DNA from: Tritrichomonas musculus
Lineage: Eukaryota > Parabasalia > Tritrichomonadida > Tritrichomonadidae
Direction of reading: 5' to 3'
Length of the DNA stretch: 64,000 nucleotides
Assembly: GCA_039105265.1 (NCBI GenBank)
Contig: JAPFFF010000064.1
Coordinates: 62,001 to 126,000 of the forward strand
Each line of letters starts with the position of its first letter. Position 1 is the stretch's first letter. A model generated the notes under the pieces. That model had not been told where the DNA came from, ran no database searches, and was given only the letters and a program-made list of their open reading frames with translations. The translations under genes were made by a program, and so were the position numbers. Of the stretch, positions 37,201-46,121 are shown piece by piece.

Positions 37201-40200
37201 GCAACAGGTTTATTATTGAATCCAAATGTTATTGATTTTGGAAATAGAGCTATTGACCAAATCAAAAAGACGGATATTTCAAATACAATTCAAAGATGGA
37301 TTTTTGGTGAACAAGATGATTTACAAGAACTTATATATATTCCAAAAGAACCAAATTCAGTACCACATCCACCTCTTCCAGGTGAAATTATTGACCCAAG
37401 CAATATTTTAATTGAATCTGGTGGAAGTGCTCAAAGATTGATTGGACAATCAAATCTTGACCGTTATATGGAAAATTTGAGATGGTTGGTCTCTCAAACA
37501 TCTCTCCCAGAAAACTTCCCTTATCAAGACACTTGGATGGAGAGAATATGTAATTTATGTGGTAGAGTCATTGAGGAATTTCCAAATATAACTCTTCCTG
37601 AAGATTTTTTTGATTTGTATCAAATCGGAATTGTTGGACCAAATGTTAGAAGTGTTCAATTAGGAATCGAGGATAAAAATAAATTGAAACCTTTAATTGA
37701 TTGGTGTGATTCAAAAAATGAAAATTTGTTAGATTCTTCAAAATTTGAAGATAATTGGATTAATCCTGAAAAAGCTTTACCATCAATTTCAGTTGTTTTA
37801 GAAATTTGTGAAAATTATCGTAATTCATTGAAATTCCCATTCAAAATGTTAGCTTATCAAATATTAGAAAATGATTATTTGACAAAACAAAATGATTTTG
37901 TTAAAAATTCAGAAATAGATTCAATTATTTCAAATAAAATAACTGAAATTCAACCTTCTGGTGAATCAAATTTCACAATTCAACCAGGAATAAATGATTT
38001 CTTTATTGAAAACAAATATATTTCTCATAAAAGTGAAACAATAAATGGTCTTGAATGTAATTTATTAGTTATTGATATTCCAAATAATAGAAAACAACAA
38101 TTCTTATCTTTCAATAGACCAATATTCAAAATTGTTTTAAGAAAAAATGTCATTTATGATTCAAATGGTAAATATATTAAAGAATTTTATATTTCAACCA
38201 AAAATAATCAAATTTTATGTCCTGTTATAATTTATGACCAACTCAATAAATATTGTACAATTAATGATACAACTTTGATAGCTACAAGGTCAATTGATGA
38301 TGCTGATGGAAACTCATTAGATGGTAAATTTTATATTGCTTTTGATAAAAGATTATCAATTATTCCTTACAATTTATATTTGAGTGGTGATTTAAGTATT
38401 TTAAATCAATTTGAACCAACTTGTTTAAAAACTGATAAAGCAATTAAATGTTCAATTATTGAAGCAGATAATGCATTGAAATTACACAAATCAGATGTTC
38501 ATTATTTCTATAAACCTTCAATTATTACTGAAGATAATGAATTTTATAAAATGGTATTTTCAATTGAAGATTCTTATGAAATTCCAGATAAATTAGAATT
38601 TATTTTCAAAGAATCTTGTTTTGGTAATCAATGGTCTTTAACTTGGGATGGAACAAAATGGAATGGAAATAATAGAAAAGGTCATTTGAATGGAAAAGTA
38701 ATTAATAAAATAAATTGGAGACCAACAGCTTCAAAAGAATTCAAAAATTGTTGTGGTTGTGCAGTTGTTGTTAAAATTTCTGATGAACATGTCAAAATAA
38801 TTCAAAATAATGGAAAAGGTTTAATGGAAAGTTTGTTAACAAATTATGTTAATAACTGTTGGATTGAAATGAGTGATGGTACAAGACATAATGGTTCTAA
38901 ATTTAATATGACATTTGAACATCAATTACCTGCTTGGTCATCAAATGGTGAAAGTAATTCAAATTGGTTGGGTTATCATGGTACTTATATTCCTTATTTT
39001 GTATTAGAAAATACGTCATCTTTAAGATTTGATTTAATTGAAAAAATTTATATTGATATTTATGTAGGTGAATCAAGTTCAGCAACAAGATTATCTTTCA
39101 AACCTGATGGTGTAAAACATGAAGAAAAAGGGAAAAAATATTTAGATATTGTTCCTGTTAATGATACAATTGAAATGATTAGTTATGATTGGGGTGATTC
39201 AAATATTGATACAACAAAGAAAGATATTGAATTATATCTCAAAAAAGAATTAACAAATTCAATTGATGAAGTTAATTGGGATTCAAAAACAAATGCATTC
39301 AAATATATAATTGACCAACAATTTTATGAAATATCACCTAATCCAAATGCTGCAACAACTTTGTATACTGATTATAATATCACTAGTTCAAAAATTATTA
39401 CAGCAGATAACATAACAACAATGAGAAGTGATTTGAATGTTTTAACAAATAATTTTGATGTTGTTAGTTATGATGTTAAAGATATTACAGAAAAAGTTGA
39501 TGTTTTGAATGCAGAAATGAGTGAAACAAAAAGAATTACAAAACATTTACAAGAAGATATTGATGAAACAAGAATGATTGCTGATGTTGCTTTAGCGGTT
39601 GGAGTTGCTTCAATGTGTACTCAAATTGGTTCAACAGGTATAAGTTTTATCACAAATACAGGAAAATCAATGCTTCAAAGTTGTGCTGCTGCACCACTTG
39701 AATATGAAATGACTACAACAAGTATTTCAATTTTACCTTCAATACCAGTTGGTTATTCTTTACGTTCACCTTCAATTGATTTAACTCCTTTGAAAAATTG
39801 GTATAATTCAGAATATCAACAAATTCCAGAAATTAAATATGAAGAATATCAAAATAATTCAACTACTGCAACATCTTTAATAACTACATTTGATATTTGT
39901 AATCATTTCAGACATTCAATGAAACCAGCATTCAAAATGTTAACAGAAAAAATTGAAGAAATTGATAATAATGATTATATTAAGAAAAGTGATTTAATTA
40001 GAAGTGATACAATTGATATCATAACTCATTATCAAGATGAACAAGCTGCGGTTTTATTTCAAGCAGAAGATGAATTAATAAATGGTATTTGTGTATTTAA
40101 ATTATTTACCTCTGAAGGTCAAAAACAATTATATTTCAAAATTGAAGAAGGTGAAATAATTGAATATAAAGGTGTTGATACAACAACAACAATAGATGAT

Positions 40201-42339
40201 ATTACTCTTGATGGTAAAGAAAAATCAGAAGAATATAGAACAAAATATTTGTCAAAAATAAACAAAATTGATAAAAATGTTATTATAACAGGTGATAATC
40301 AAAATTATAAAATTGTTGGATGTATCATTGAAAAAAATACATTTATTCGAATTTTATTAGAGAAAACACCATCTGATATTGCTTATTTGTCAGATATTGA
40401 AGCATTAAATGAAAAAATAAATAGTTTAGCAGTTAATTCGCATACAAATGATGCCGTTATGACAGCTTCTTTAAATGATTTTCCAACAATTGATGAAGTT
40501 AATTCAGCATTAGAACAATTGAAAGAAACAATGATAGATAAAGAAAATTTGTATACTTCAGATAAAATTATTTTAGATTCAAAAGGATTTATATCTTTTG
40601 ATACAACTTTAAATGATTCAAATGATGAAACAATTATGACTTCAAAATCAACATCAAAATTATTAAAAGCTATTAATAGTTATTTAAATAAGAAATTTGT
40701 TGATTTTTATGATGCAATTGATGACCATGATATTTGGATTTCAGAAGCTGAAGGAAAATATGCATTGAAAACAGATATATTATCAACAGAAAATATAACT
40801 CAAGAATTATCAATCGCTACAAAATTCGTAAATGGAACAACAAATGATGAGGATAAAAGAACTTATATCACAAATTTGGACAGTGATTTATGCAACATAT
40901 TAAAGAAATCATCACTTTTTGTGAAAGGCTCTTGTAATAATGAAGATATTTCAGGAGAATATTTGTATGATGGTGAAGACGCAGAATATTTTCATTACAA
41001 AAAAGGTGAAAATACTTTTTCTCTATCCTTTTTCTATTACGGTGGAACATTCAAATATAATGATAACTATGTTGTCGATTTAGAATCAGTAAGCTGTTCA
41101 TACAAACCTGAAGTTTATGACGAATATTGTATTCCAAATATGAATCTCATAAAAAACAATTATGCATTGAAAAGTGATATTCCACTTGTTGTTCAATCTG
41201 ATGAAACTGAATGTGATGCAACAGCAGCTGTTCCATCATTAGATTATGTTGTAAATACATATCAGACAATATTTGAAAGTAATCTAATTGATAAAAAAGC
41301 TAATTTACTTGAAAAACAACTAACAGCTATTGATAACAAATTCTCAAATTATGCATTGAAAAGTGAAACAGATACAAAATTAACTCAATTGGATAATTAT
41401 TATGATAGTCTTGTTGAACAATTGGATTCAACTTATTATGATAAGGTAGATTGTGATGAAAAATTTGCATTGAAGTCAAACGTTATAACAGAAGAACAAC
41501 TAATAAAAAAATGTGCAATTGATTGCGGTCCATTTTCGGAGGGTGCTGATATATCAATTCATCTTCTAAAAATTATAAATAACACAATTCAACTGGAATA
41601 CGTAGTTGGTAATAATTCAGAAAGAAATGAAATAAGGATATTATTTTATGATACAGCTGCAAATCCCCATAACATAGTAATATTATTATATCAAAGAACT
41701 ATATATTTTGATAATTTTCAATATTCAGCGTATTATGAAGAAATTCTTGATTTATCATCAGGAAGACCACTTACATATCGTGTCCCAATGGCTGGATATA
41801 ATTGGACAACTACTCAAGAATTATTAGATGCTAGACAAATATATTCAAGACAAATCATGGTACCAGGATATTTAGCAAAATTCAAGGCTGCTATTTACGG
41901 TACGCAATCAAACACAACAATCACACATTATGCTCCAATTGAAGATATTATTGATGATTTTGAAATAGGAAAACCAGTATTTATTACAGGAAAAGTTTAT
42001 AAAAGGATTGATAATCAATGGATTGAATCAATAGAAAAAGATTCAACAGATTGTATTTGTTCAGTGAAAACAACTGGTATTTGGAAAGAATTTATTGGAA
42101 TTTGTGTTCGAATTGACGAAAGAAATAATTCAATTACTTTTGCAAGTCATGGTGATTATTTGGTTAAAGTTGATGATTCGTCTTCATTTGAAATTGGTGA
42201 TGAAATTTATATTGATGAAGATAATCAATTCAAAGTTCTTGATGAAGAAACTCCAATAACATCAAAAATAAGACGTTTAACAATTGGAATAATTACTTCA
42301 AAAATTAATAATAATATTGTTAGTGTATTCAAAGAGTAA
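34246..42339 (+). CDS. Giant fibre-like virion protein
   Basis: A 2,697-residue protein, start placed at ATG 34,246 after a T-rich leader. A flexible GGGSSGGSSGG linker lies near residue 25. A region of about 500 residues (438-938) is duplicated at 1245-1745, with near-identical blocks such as ENKYISHK and TLYTDYNITSSKIITADN. Each copy ends in a coiled coil followed by a hydrophobic segment (ALGFGIAGTFLGATGLLL, about 974; a similar one near 1,780). The C-terminal third has NYALKSDI/NYALKSE/FALKSN units typical of viral and phage fibres, then a compact end domain (SFEIGDEIYIDEDNQF). It is probably a trimeric fibre or entry protein; inference. Confidence 0.7.
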   Translation: MTGIITKENATNYAFYNTSILGGGSSGGSSGGDSSINGNIVCNSISIDEVARFDKTKQLKARILSDLYCDSNIFMKNPEFDETKEESEENPKYYSINNFTNNMNDYVQYIHDLKEKIEITDNKEVLLNKNIQINSPDEKTMKNCSLDEVSKQLSILKTINGFKDNFERYFEFKAGDCYVKQPLSFIGNYFSETKYWTTNKICSVLSAIIDENYKELNRIYTQRQNYLDRKTIPKETRDIELLADDEDEVPKLFNDFYENDYYLNELITSASEVIQYLGKNSILSEALKSKISKTPMNWMILYSIGYSTWYEKFSLTKIEENKLLFEIPETYQYSRFLIYVFDSELHRIEDDISHVQYIFEISKLDNNSYEFHSNINAIIIETEENNFKVRIESDSFQNEINDLTSRCQMYYTYENDSTFSEYFSQFVKKDELDSYFTISPGINNFDIENKYISHKTETINGLECNLLIIDIPEERKQQFLNYHRPIFKIVLRKKVIFDEQGHYFNEFYISTKNNQIHCPVIIYDQLNNYCIITDTTSIVSRAIGDADESFLYNTFYIAFDKRLSIDPYKLYLNGELAIYNQFEPTTLKTDNAIKCSIIEADNALKLHKSDNLYLYKPDIITEDNEYYKMVFKIPSNYEIPDKLEFVFKDYCFLNEWFLRWNSIENQWEGINCLGKLTGKIISKLQKNNSKQNSDGAHGSFILMKDCESNRNLIPNNEKGIFMDFIENSSIKTKIWFSNKKDKSEDGDLYDIKWEFDKKLNGESCEGYDLLNCYFSFGNLSSGKFNYLNLAKVELIITQNGSLTSNTLTFISLGIRRTTKNDRAYIELKPQYDCIEQVAFTWKDSKIEKGNKNIELYFKKNLVQPIEQFDWDSNTNPFQYIIQNQFYEISPRPDAATTLYTDYNITSSKIITADNITTMRSDLNMVSNNVDVINFDMERVKRDVDILNYEMAIQILKTQYLEQEVNKVKIRANVALGFGIAGTFLGATGLLLNPNVIDFGNRAIDQIKKTDISNTIQRWIFGEQDDLQELIYIPKEPNSVPHPPLPGEIIDPSNILIESGGSAQRLIGQSNLDRYMENLRWLVSQTSLPENFPYQDTWMERICNLCGRVIEEFPNITLPEDFFDLYQIGIVGPNVRSVQLGIEDKNKLKPLIDWCDSKNENLLDSSKFEDNWINPEKALPSISVVLEICENYRNSLKFPFKMLAYQILENDYLTKQNDFVKNSEIDSIISNKITEIQPSGESNFTIQPGINDFFIENKYISHKSETINGLECNLLVIDIPNNRKQQFLSFNRPIFKIVLRKNVIYDSNGKYIKEFYISTKNNQILCPVIIYDQLNKYCTINDTTLIATRSIDDADGNSLDGKFYIAFDKRLSIIPYNLYLSGDLSILNQFEPTCLKTDKAIKCSIIEADNALKLHKSDVHYFYKPSIITEDNEFYKMVFSIEDSYEIPDKLEFIFKESCFGNQWSLTWDGTKWNGNNRKGHLNGKVINKINWRPTASKEFKNCCGCAVVVKISDEHVKIIQNNGKGLMESLLTNYVNNCWIEMSDGTRHNGSKFNMTFEHQLPAWSSNGESNSNWLGYHGTYIPYFVLENTSSLRFDLIEKIYIDIYVGESSSATRLSFKPDGVKHEEKGKKYLDIVPVNDTIEMISYDWGDSNIDTTKKDIELYLKKELTNSIDEVNWDSKTNAFKYIIDQQFYEISPNPNAATTLYTDYNITSSKIITADNITTMRSDLNVLTNNFDVVSYDVKDITEKVDVLNAEMSETKRITKHLQEDIDETRMIADVALAVGVASMCTQIGSTGISFITNTGKSMLQSCAAAPLEYEMTTTSISILPSIPVGYSLRSPSIDLTPLKNWYNSEYQQIPEIKYEEYQNNSTTATSLITTFDICNHFRHSMKPAFKMLTEKIEEIDNNDYIKKSDLIRSDTIDIITHYQDEQAAVLFQAEDELINGICVFKLFTSEGQKQLYFKIEEGEIIEYKGVDTTTTIDDITLDGKEKSEEYRTKYLSKINKIDKNVIITGDNQNYKIVGCIIEKNTFIRILLEKTPSDIAYLSDIEALNEKINSLAVNSHTNDAVMTASLNDFPTIDEVNSALEQLKETMIDKENLYTSDKIILDSKGFISFDTTLNDSNDETIMTSKSTSKLLKAINSYLNKKFVDFYDAIDDHDIWISEAEGKYALKTDILSTENITQELSIATKFVNGTTNDEDKRTYITNLDSDLCNILKKSSLFVKGSCNNEDISGEYLYDGEDAEYFHYKKGENTFSLSFFYYGGTFKYNDNYVVDLESVSCSYKPEVYDEYCIPNMNLIKNNYALKSDIPLVVQSDETECDATAAVPSLDYVVNTYQTIFESNLIDKKANLLEKQLTAIDNKFSNYALKSETDTKLTQLDNYYDSLVEQLDSTYYDKVDCDEKFALKSNVITEEQLIKKCAIDCGPFSEGADISIHLLKIINNTIQLEYVVGNNSERNEIRILFYDTAANPHNIVILLYQRTIYFDNFQYSAYYEEILDLSSGRPLTYRVPMAGYNWTTTQELLDARQIYSRQIMVPGYLAKFKAAIYGTQSNTTITHYAPIEDIIDDFEIGKPVFITGKVYKRIDNQWIESIEKDSTDCICSVKTTGIWKEFIGICVRIDERNNSITFASHGDYLVKVDDSSSFEIGDEIYIDEDNQFKVLDEETPITSKIRRLTIGIITSKINNNIVSVFKE

Positions 42340-42346
42340 AAATAAA

Positions 42347-42496
42347 CTATTTATTTTGATTGTCTTCTTTGAATTTTCTTAGTTCTTCCAATTCATTTTT
42401 CTTTCGAATTCTATATTCGCGTTGTTGTTTTCTTCTAGCTTCTTTTCTTTCGTCATCATTTTGATATATATTTTTGCGACCTCTTTTTGAAGACAT
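42347..42496 (-). CDS. 49-aa bZIP-like basic peptide
   Basis: Starts MSSKRGRKNIYQNDDERKEA. A basic helix RRKQQREYRIRKKNE runs directly into a short Leu heptad (LEELRKF). The shape recalls a minimal bZIP DNA-binding peptide, but only about two heptads follow, so stable dimerisation is doubtful. T-rich leader. It is convergent with the fibre gene, seven bases from its stop. Confidence 0.5.
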   Translation of the reverse strand: MSSKRGRKNIYQNDDERKEARRKQQREYRIRKKNELEELRKFKEDNQNK

Positions 42497-42529
42497 TTTT
42501 TGTAAAAATAAAAAAAATTATATTTTTTT

Positions 42530-42982
42530 TTAAATGAAAGCATCATCATCAAGGTCATCTTGTTTGAATTCAATTTGAACTTGTTTTCTTATTTTTTCAT
42601 TATTCTTTTTATTTGTAGATTCAGTTAAATATGATGGATAATAATAATTATCTTTATAATTCATTTGAATAAAATCAATACATAAAACGTACATCACTCC
42701 ATTTTTCTTAGATAACGTTCTTTTCTTATTTTCTTTGAAACTAACAATTATTTCATTTCCAAATAATTCTTTAATTTGATTATAATTCAGATATTTATTA
42801 GTTGTACCAGTTAATTGAATAAATAACGGCTTCATACATAATCCGTCAAAATTATTATGAAAAACATCATCTCCTTCAAAATAACAAACACATTGACTAA
42901 AATCTTTACAACTTAATTTTTCTTTTAAGAAATCAATTAATTTGTTAGTTGAATAGAAATTTGTTTTTGTTTCTGTTTCCAT
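42530..42982 (-). CDS. 150-aa protein, unknown
   Basis: The frame is open further upstream, but the first good ATG gives METETKTNFYSTNKLIDFLK. A globular centre (CVCYFEGDDVFHNNFDGLCM, KPLFIQLTGTTNKYLNYNQI) contains several Cys, then a basic stretch (FKENKKRTLSKKNG) and an acidic end (DDLDDDAFI). A TATCACTCTAAAA sequence lies upstream. It is possibly a small regulator; no family recognised. Confidence 0.55.
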   Translation of the reverse strand: METETKTNFYSTNKLIDFLKEKLSCKDFSQCVCYFEGDDVFHNNFDGLCMKPLFIQLTGTTNKYLNYNQIKELFGNEIIVSFKENKKRTLSKKNGVMYVLCIDFIQMNYKDNYYYPSYLTESTNKKNNEKIRKQVQIEFKQDDLDDDAFI

Positions 42983-43020
42983 TGGATATTTTTTAGAGTG
43001 ATAAAAAATTAAAAAAATTT

Positions 43021-43545
43021 TTAAACAACACAATATTTGAGACAAAGATGATAAACGTTAACTAATTCATTCCATTCTTTATTATAAACATTTTTGAAAT
43101 CCATAACAACTTCACCATTTTCTTTAATTATTTTAATTGCATCAATTTTTCTGATAGGATTAGTTTTAGCAGAACAACATCCAAGGTCTTCATCTGGAAA
43201 TACAATAACATCTTCACATTTTAACATATTTTTAATAATTTCTTGTAAAGAATTGAGAGAAACGATAATACATTTCTTTGAAATTAAATTAGTTATCAAA
43301 GTTTTATCGTTTTCTAACAAAATTTGAGCATAAGTTTCTAATATTAAATTTCTAACATCTTTGAATTTTTCTTCTTTTTCTTCATTTAATTCAACGTCTC
43401 TAGTTATCACAATTTCTTCTTTTCCATCATCACGTTTATTAATTATAATATTATTAGTCAAATTATTAGTAGATTGACTGGCAGCTGATGGTTCTAAAGA
43501 AATATTTGCATTGATACCAGCAGTATTATTTCTTTTCTTAATCAT
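43021..43545 (-). CDS. 174-aa protein, unknown
   Basis: Begins MIKKRNNTAGINANISLEPS with a Ser/Asn/Thr-rich disordered leader. A helical domain follows (about 60-125: VRNLILETYAQILLENDKTL, LQEIIKNMLK), then VIVFPDEDLGCCSAKTNP and YHLCLKYCVV. It is the last gene before the right terminal repeat block, so its promoter may be at the element's end. No family recognised. Confidence 0.55.
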   Translation of the reverse strand: MIKKRNNTAGINANISLEPSAASQSTNNLTNNIIINKRDDGKEEIVITRDVELNEEKEEKFKDVRNLILETYAQILLENDKTLITNLISKKCIIVSLNSLQEIIKNMLKCEDVIVFPDEDLGCCSAKTNPIRKIDAIKIIKENGEVVMDFKNVYNKEWNELVNVYHLCLKYCVV

Positions 43546-43602
43546 TTTTTATTTTAATATTCAATAAAAAATATCAATTTAAAAAAAGAATTGCTTAATT
43601 TT

Positions 43603-44016
43603 CACCTATATAGCGGTTTTCAGGACAATTGGTTTTGAGAATTTGATAAAAATAGGTCAAATGACCCACTTTTTAAGTAAAAATACGAATTTTGAAGGTC
43701 ATTTAGTACTTTATATAGCGGTTTTCAGGACGAGTATAAAATACGAGGTCAAATGGTTCACTTTTTAATGAATTTCTTGAAATAAAAGGTCTTAAAAAGG
43801 TCAAATTTTTCAAAGAAAATCGACCAAAAAGGTCAAATTCATGTTCAAATTATTAAAAGAAAGCTATCAAAAAGTTCTCCAAATGGTCAAATTTTTCAAA
43901 AAAATGGTCATTTGGTCTTGTTTTTATTGAAAAAGTGGTCTTTTAGAACGAAAAATGAACGAAAAGTGGTCAAATTGTCATGAAAAGTGGTCGTTTAGAG
44001 CACTTTTCAGGACAAT
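43603..44016. repeat. Right terminal repeat block (GGTCAAAT array)
   Basis: About ten copies of GGTCAAAT, GGTCATTT or GGTCTTTT occur in one orientation within 360 bp. TATAGCGGTTTTCAGGAC occurs twice (43,610 and 43,715), and a third related copy, GCACTTTTCAGGACAATTT, lies at the very end (about 43,997). It carries no gene. It is probably the terminal repeat of the element, with sites for integrase or replication proteins. Confidence 0.7.
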
Positions 44017-44891
44017 TTATTAACTACTCAACGTCTTCGACTCAAGGAATAAACCAACCTTGTCAATTTTTTTTGCATCTTTTTTCTTAACAAAAAATCA
44101 ACAAAATAGAAATTTTTCTAAATAAAAAGTAATATTTTAAATTAGTTATCATGATATATAAATATGAAAATAAAACTTAATGATAAAATCTTAAAAAAGT
44201 TGCACTCAAAACAAAATTTTGAATTTTGGATGCCACTTTTTCAGAATTAGCTTTAGAAAAAATATACAATAAAATAAGATAAAATTTTTAAACTATAATT
44301 GAAATACTTTGTTAGGTCTTTGGAAGTCCTTGTTCCTTGAAAGTCCTTTGAAAAGTCTTCAAGTCCAGGATATTGACTAAGCTTAGTTTAAAAAATCCCT
44401 GGATACAAAATTTCCAGGGGAAATCCAGTGGAAAAAAAATTGAGAACTTTCCTCAGTTTTTTTTTTTTTTTTTTTTTGGAAAAATATATAAGATAATCAA
44501 AAGAGGTTTCAATTTGAATTAAAAATCACTTTTATTTTTATTAAAAAATGGTTTTATACTGAATTTAAAGAGAGGTATTATATATATTTATGTGGATACA
44601 TAACAAATATAAAAATAATGTTTACAATTGGGAGAAAATTCTTTCAATTTTTATTTTAATAGTATTTAAATAATACATTTAGGTAATATATTAATTTAGG
44701 ATAAGACTTCTAAGATTTCTTCTTTTATTTTCACAACTTGTGAATCACAAGACCTTCTAATGGTAACCTAAAAAATAAAATTAACTGATTATTTAAACAA
44801 ATATTATCATAATTATTAATAAATCACATATTGAAAAAGAATAGATTTTTTAAATTGCATTTATAATTAGAAAATGGTCACAATTTTCATT
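44017..44891. other. Host intergenic stretch
   Basis: A+T-rich non-coding DNA with a poly-T run (about 44,457-44,477) and a short duplicated phrase around CTTGTTCCTTGAAAGTCCTT. No gene, RNA or further repeat is seen. It lies just outside the element, behind the 3' end of the lipase gene. Confidence 0.5.
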
Positions 44892-46121
44892 TCAAAGTTC
44901 ATCATTCACTTTCAGGTACTCTTCCTCATTCTCGAGTGGAGGTATCACATTGTTATAAGTGATATTTGACACAATATTCAAAATTCGTTTTGTTTTAATG
45001 AAAGGATAATGATCGTAATCAGGTGATTCACTCTTGAAGTCGATACAAGTTATATTTTTGAAATGCTCACAAACCCACCTGTGTCCATATGCTGGCATTG
45101 TTCCGTCACCTTCGCCTAAAATTCTCTCAGGGTTTTTATCGAATCCCCTTGTGAAATTGAGGGCGACGCAAGTCTTTCTTTTACTGTTCATGAGAAGAGT
45201 CGTTTTGACACCGAGTGTTTTTGGCTCTTCTTTTCTAATTTCTTGTGTTTTGTCAAACATTTTTCTTGCATTCTCATTAAAGAGTAAATGATCCATGATT
45301 AGTCCATATAAATCTTTTCCTTTGTACTCGCGGCCATCGGGACCAATTGCCAAAACAACGTCCTCGTAAACAACTTCGTTTGGAATATGAGAATGAACGC
45401 TCGGCATTTGTTCATAGGCCAAACTGAGCTCGGTAAAATGCAAGATAGGGAAGGTTGGAATACGCTTTGACCATAGATTGTAGAGCATTTGAATGTCTCC
45501 AGCAAATGATGGAGATAAGAGGATGGCTTGCGATATGAAATGATTTTTCCAATCTTGTGAAGGACAGTGCTTCGTAAGGAACTGATGGATCATGTAACCA
45601 CCTAAAGAGAAACCAACTAATGTTACTTTCTGCTTGTCAACTTCGTATGCTTTCTCTATAAGTTGTTTGAATTCTGGCCAAAAAGAGTCTGAAAAAGTGG
45701 GAGCGATTCTCCAATCATATGGAGCAACAAAAAGATCTTTTTTGAGCTCCCATCCAAGGCTTGTAAAATGATCAACAAACATTTGCAATGATGATGCAAA
45801 TTGTTGGTGGAAAAATTCTGAATGAACAACATATTTGGCGCTTTCAATACCTCCAAAATCATGAAAACTAACAGTGGTGTTGGGCCAATCTGTAATCTTT
45901 CCGTTATCGTCAACAAATGTTGTTAATAATTTAAATAAACATCGCATTTGAAATGGCCCCATATACGAGGTACTTAGCCATGCTAATTTATTATTTTCTT
46001 TTTGCTTGCAATACCATGGCAAATTCGTCTGATTATAAGTAACATATAAATTGGTCCCATAAAACGGTGGAAGGAGAATTACTGGATTTTTATATGTGAT
46101 TAAAAAAGATAACAAAAGCAT
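44892..46121 (-). CDS. LCAT-family lipase/acyltransferase
   Basis: A 409-residue protein of the lecithin:cholesterol acyltransferase (PF02450-type) alpha/beta-hydrolase family. A hydrophobic N-terminus (MLLLSFLITY) is probably a signal peptide, and NPVILLPPFYGTNL is the family's first strand. LFVAPYDWRIAP (130-141) is the diagnostic YDWR block. The nucleophile is S172 in GFSLGG, the acid D339 in GEGDGT, and the base H371 in DYDHYPF. It would hydrolyse phospholipids or transfer acyl chains in the secretory pathway or outside the cell; trichomonads have several such genes. All catalytic residues are present. Composition is less A+T-rich than the element, consistent with a resident host gene. 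Confidence 0.9.
   Translation of the reverse strand: MLLLSFLITYKNPVILLPPFYGTNLYVTYNQTNLPWYCKQKENNKLAWLSTSYMGPFQMRCLFKLLTTFVDDNGKITDWPNTTVSFHDFGGIESAKYVVHSEFFHQQFASSLQMFVDHFTSLGWELKKDLFVAPYDWRIAPTFSDSFWPEFKQLIEKAYEVDKQKVTLVGFSLGGYMIHQFLTKHCPSQDWKNHFISQAILLSPSFAGDIQMLYNLWSKRIPTFPILHFTELSLAYEQMPSVHSHIPNEVVYEDVVLAIGPDGREYKGKDLYGLIMDHLLFNENARKMFDKTQEIRKEEPKTLGVKTTLLMNSKRKTCVALNFTRGFDKNPERILGEGDGTMPAYGHRWVCEHFKNITCIDFKSESPDYDHYPFIKTKRILNIVSNITYNNVIPPLENEEEYLKVNDEL

Larger units (their letters stand above)
1..44016. mobile_element. Giant Polinton/Maverick element (left end outside window)
   Basis: The hallmark gene set is present: protein-primed family B DNA polymerase, retroviral-type integrase, packaging ATPase, two major capsid proteins and a minor-capsid-like protein, with virion-type accessory genes. 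Known Polintons, including the many in Trichomonas, are usually about 15-25 kb, so more than 44 kb is exceptional. The left border is not in the window, so terminal repeats and target-site duplication cannot be compared. The right border is placed after the last GGTC/TTTTCAGGAC repeat, near 44,016, where base composition changes; the exact base is uncertain. The element looks nearly whole and rather young, with about two breaks suspected. Confidence 0.9.

Noticed and set aside
1-44016. Adenovirus-type cysteine protease expected in a Polinton
   Set aside because: No frame with a convincing His-Asp/Asn-Cys arrangement of the right size was recognised, so none is annotated; a profile search could still find one.
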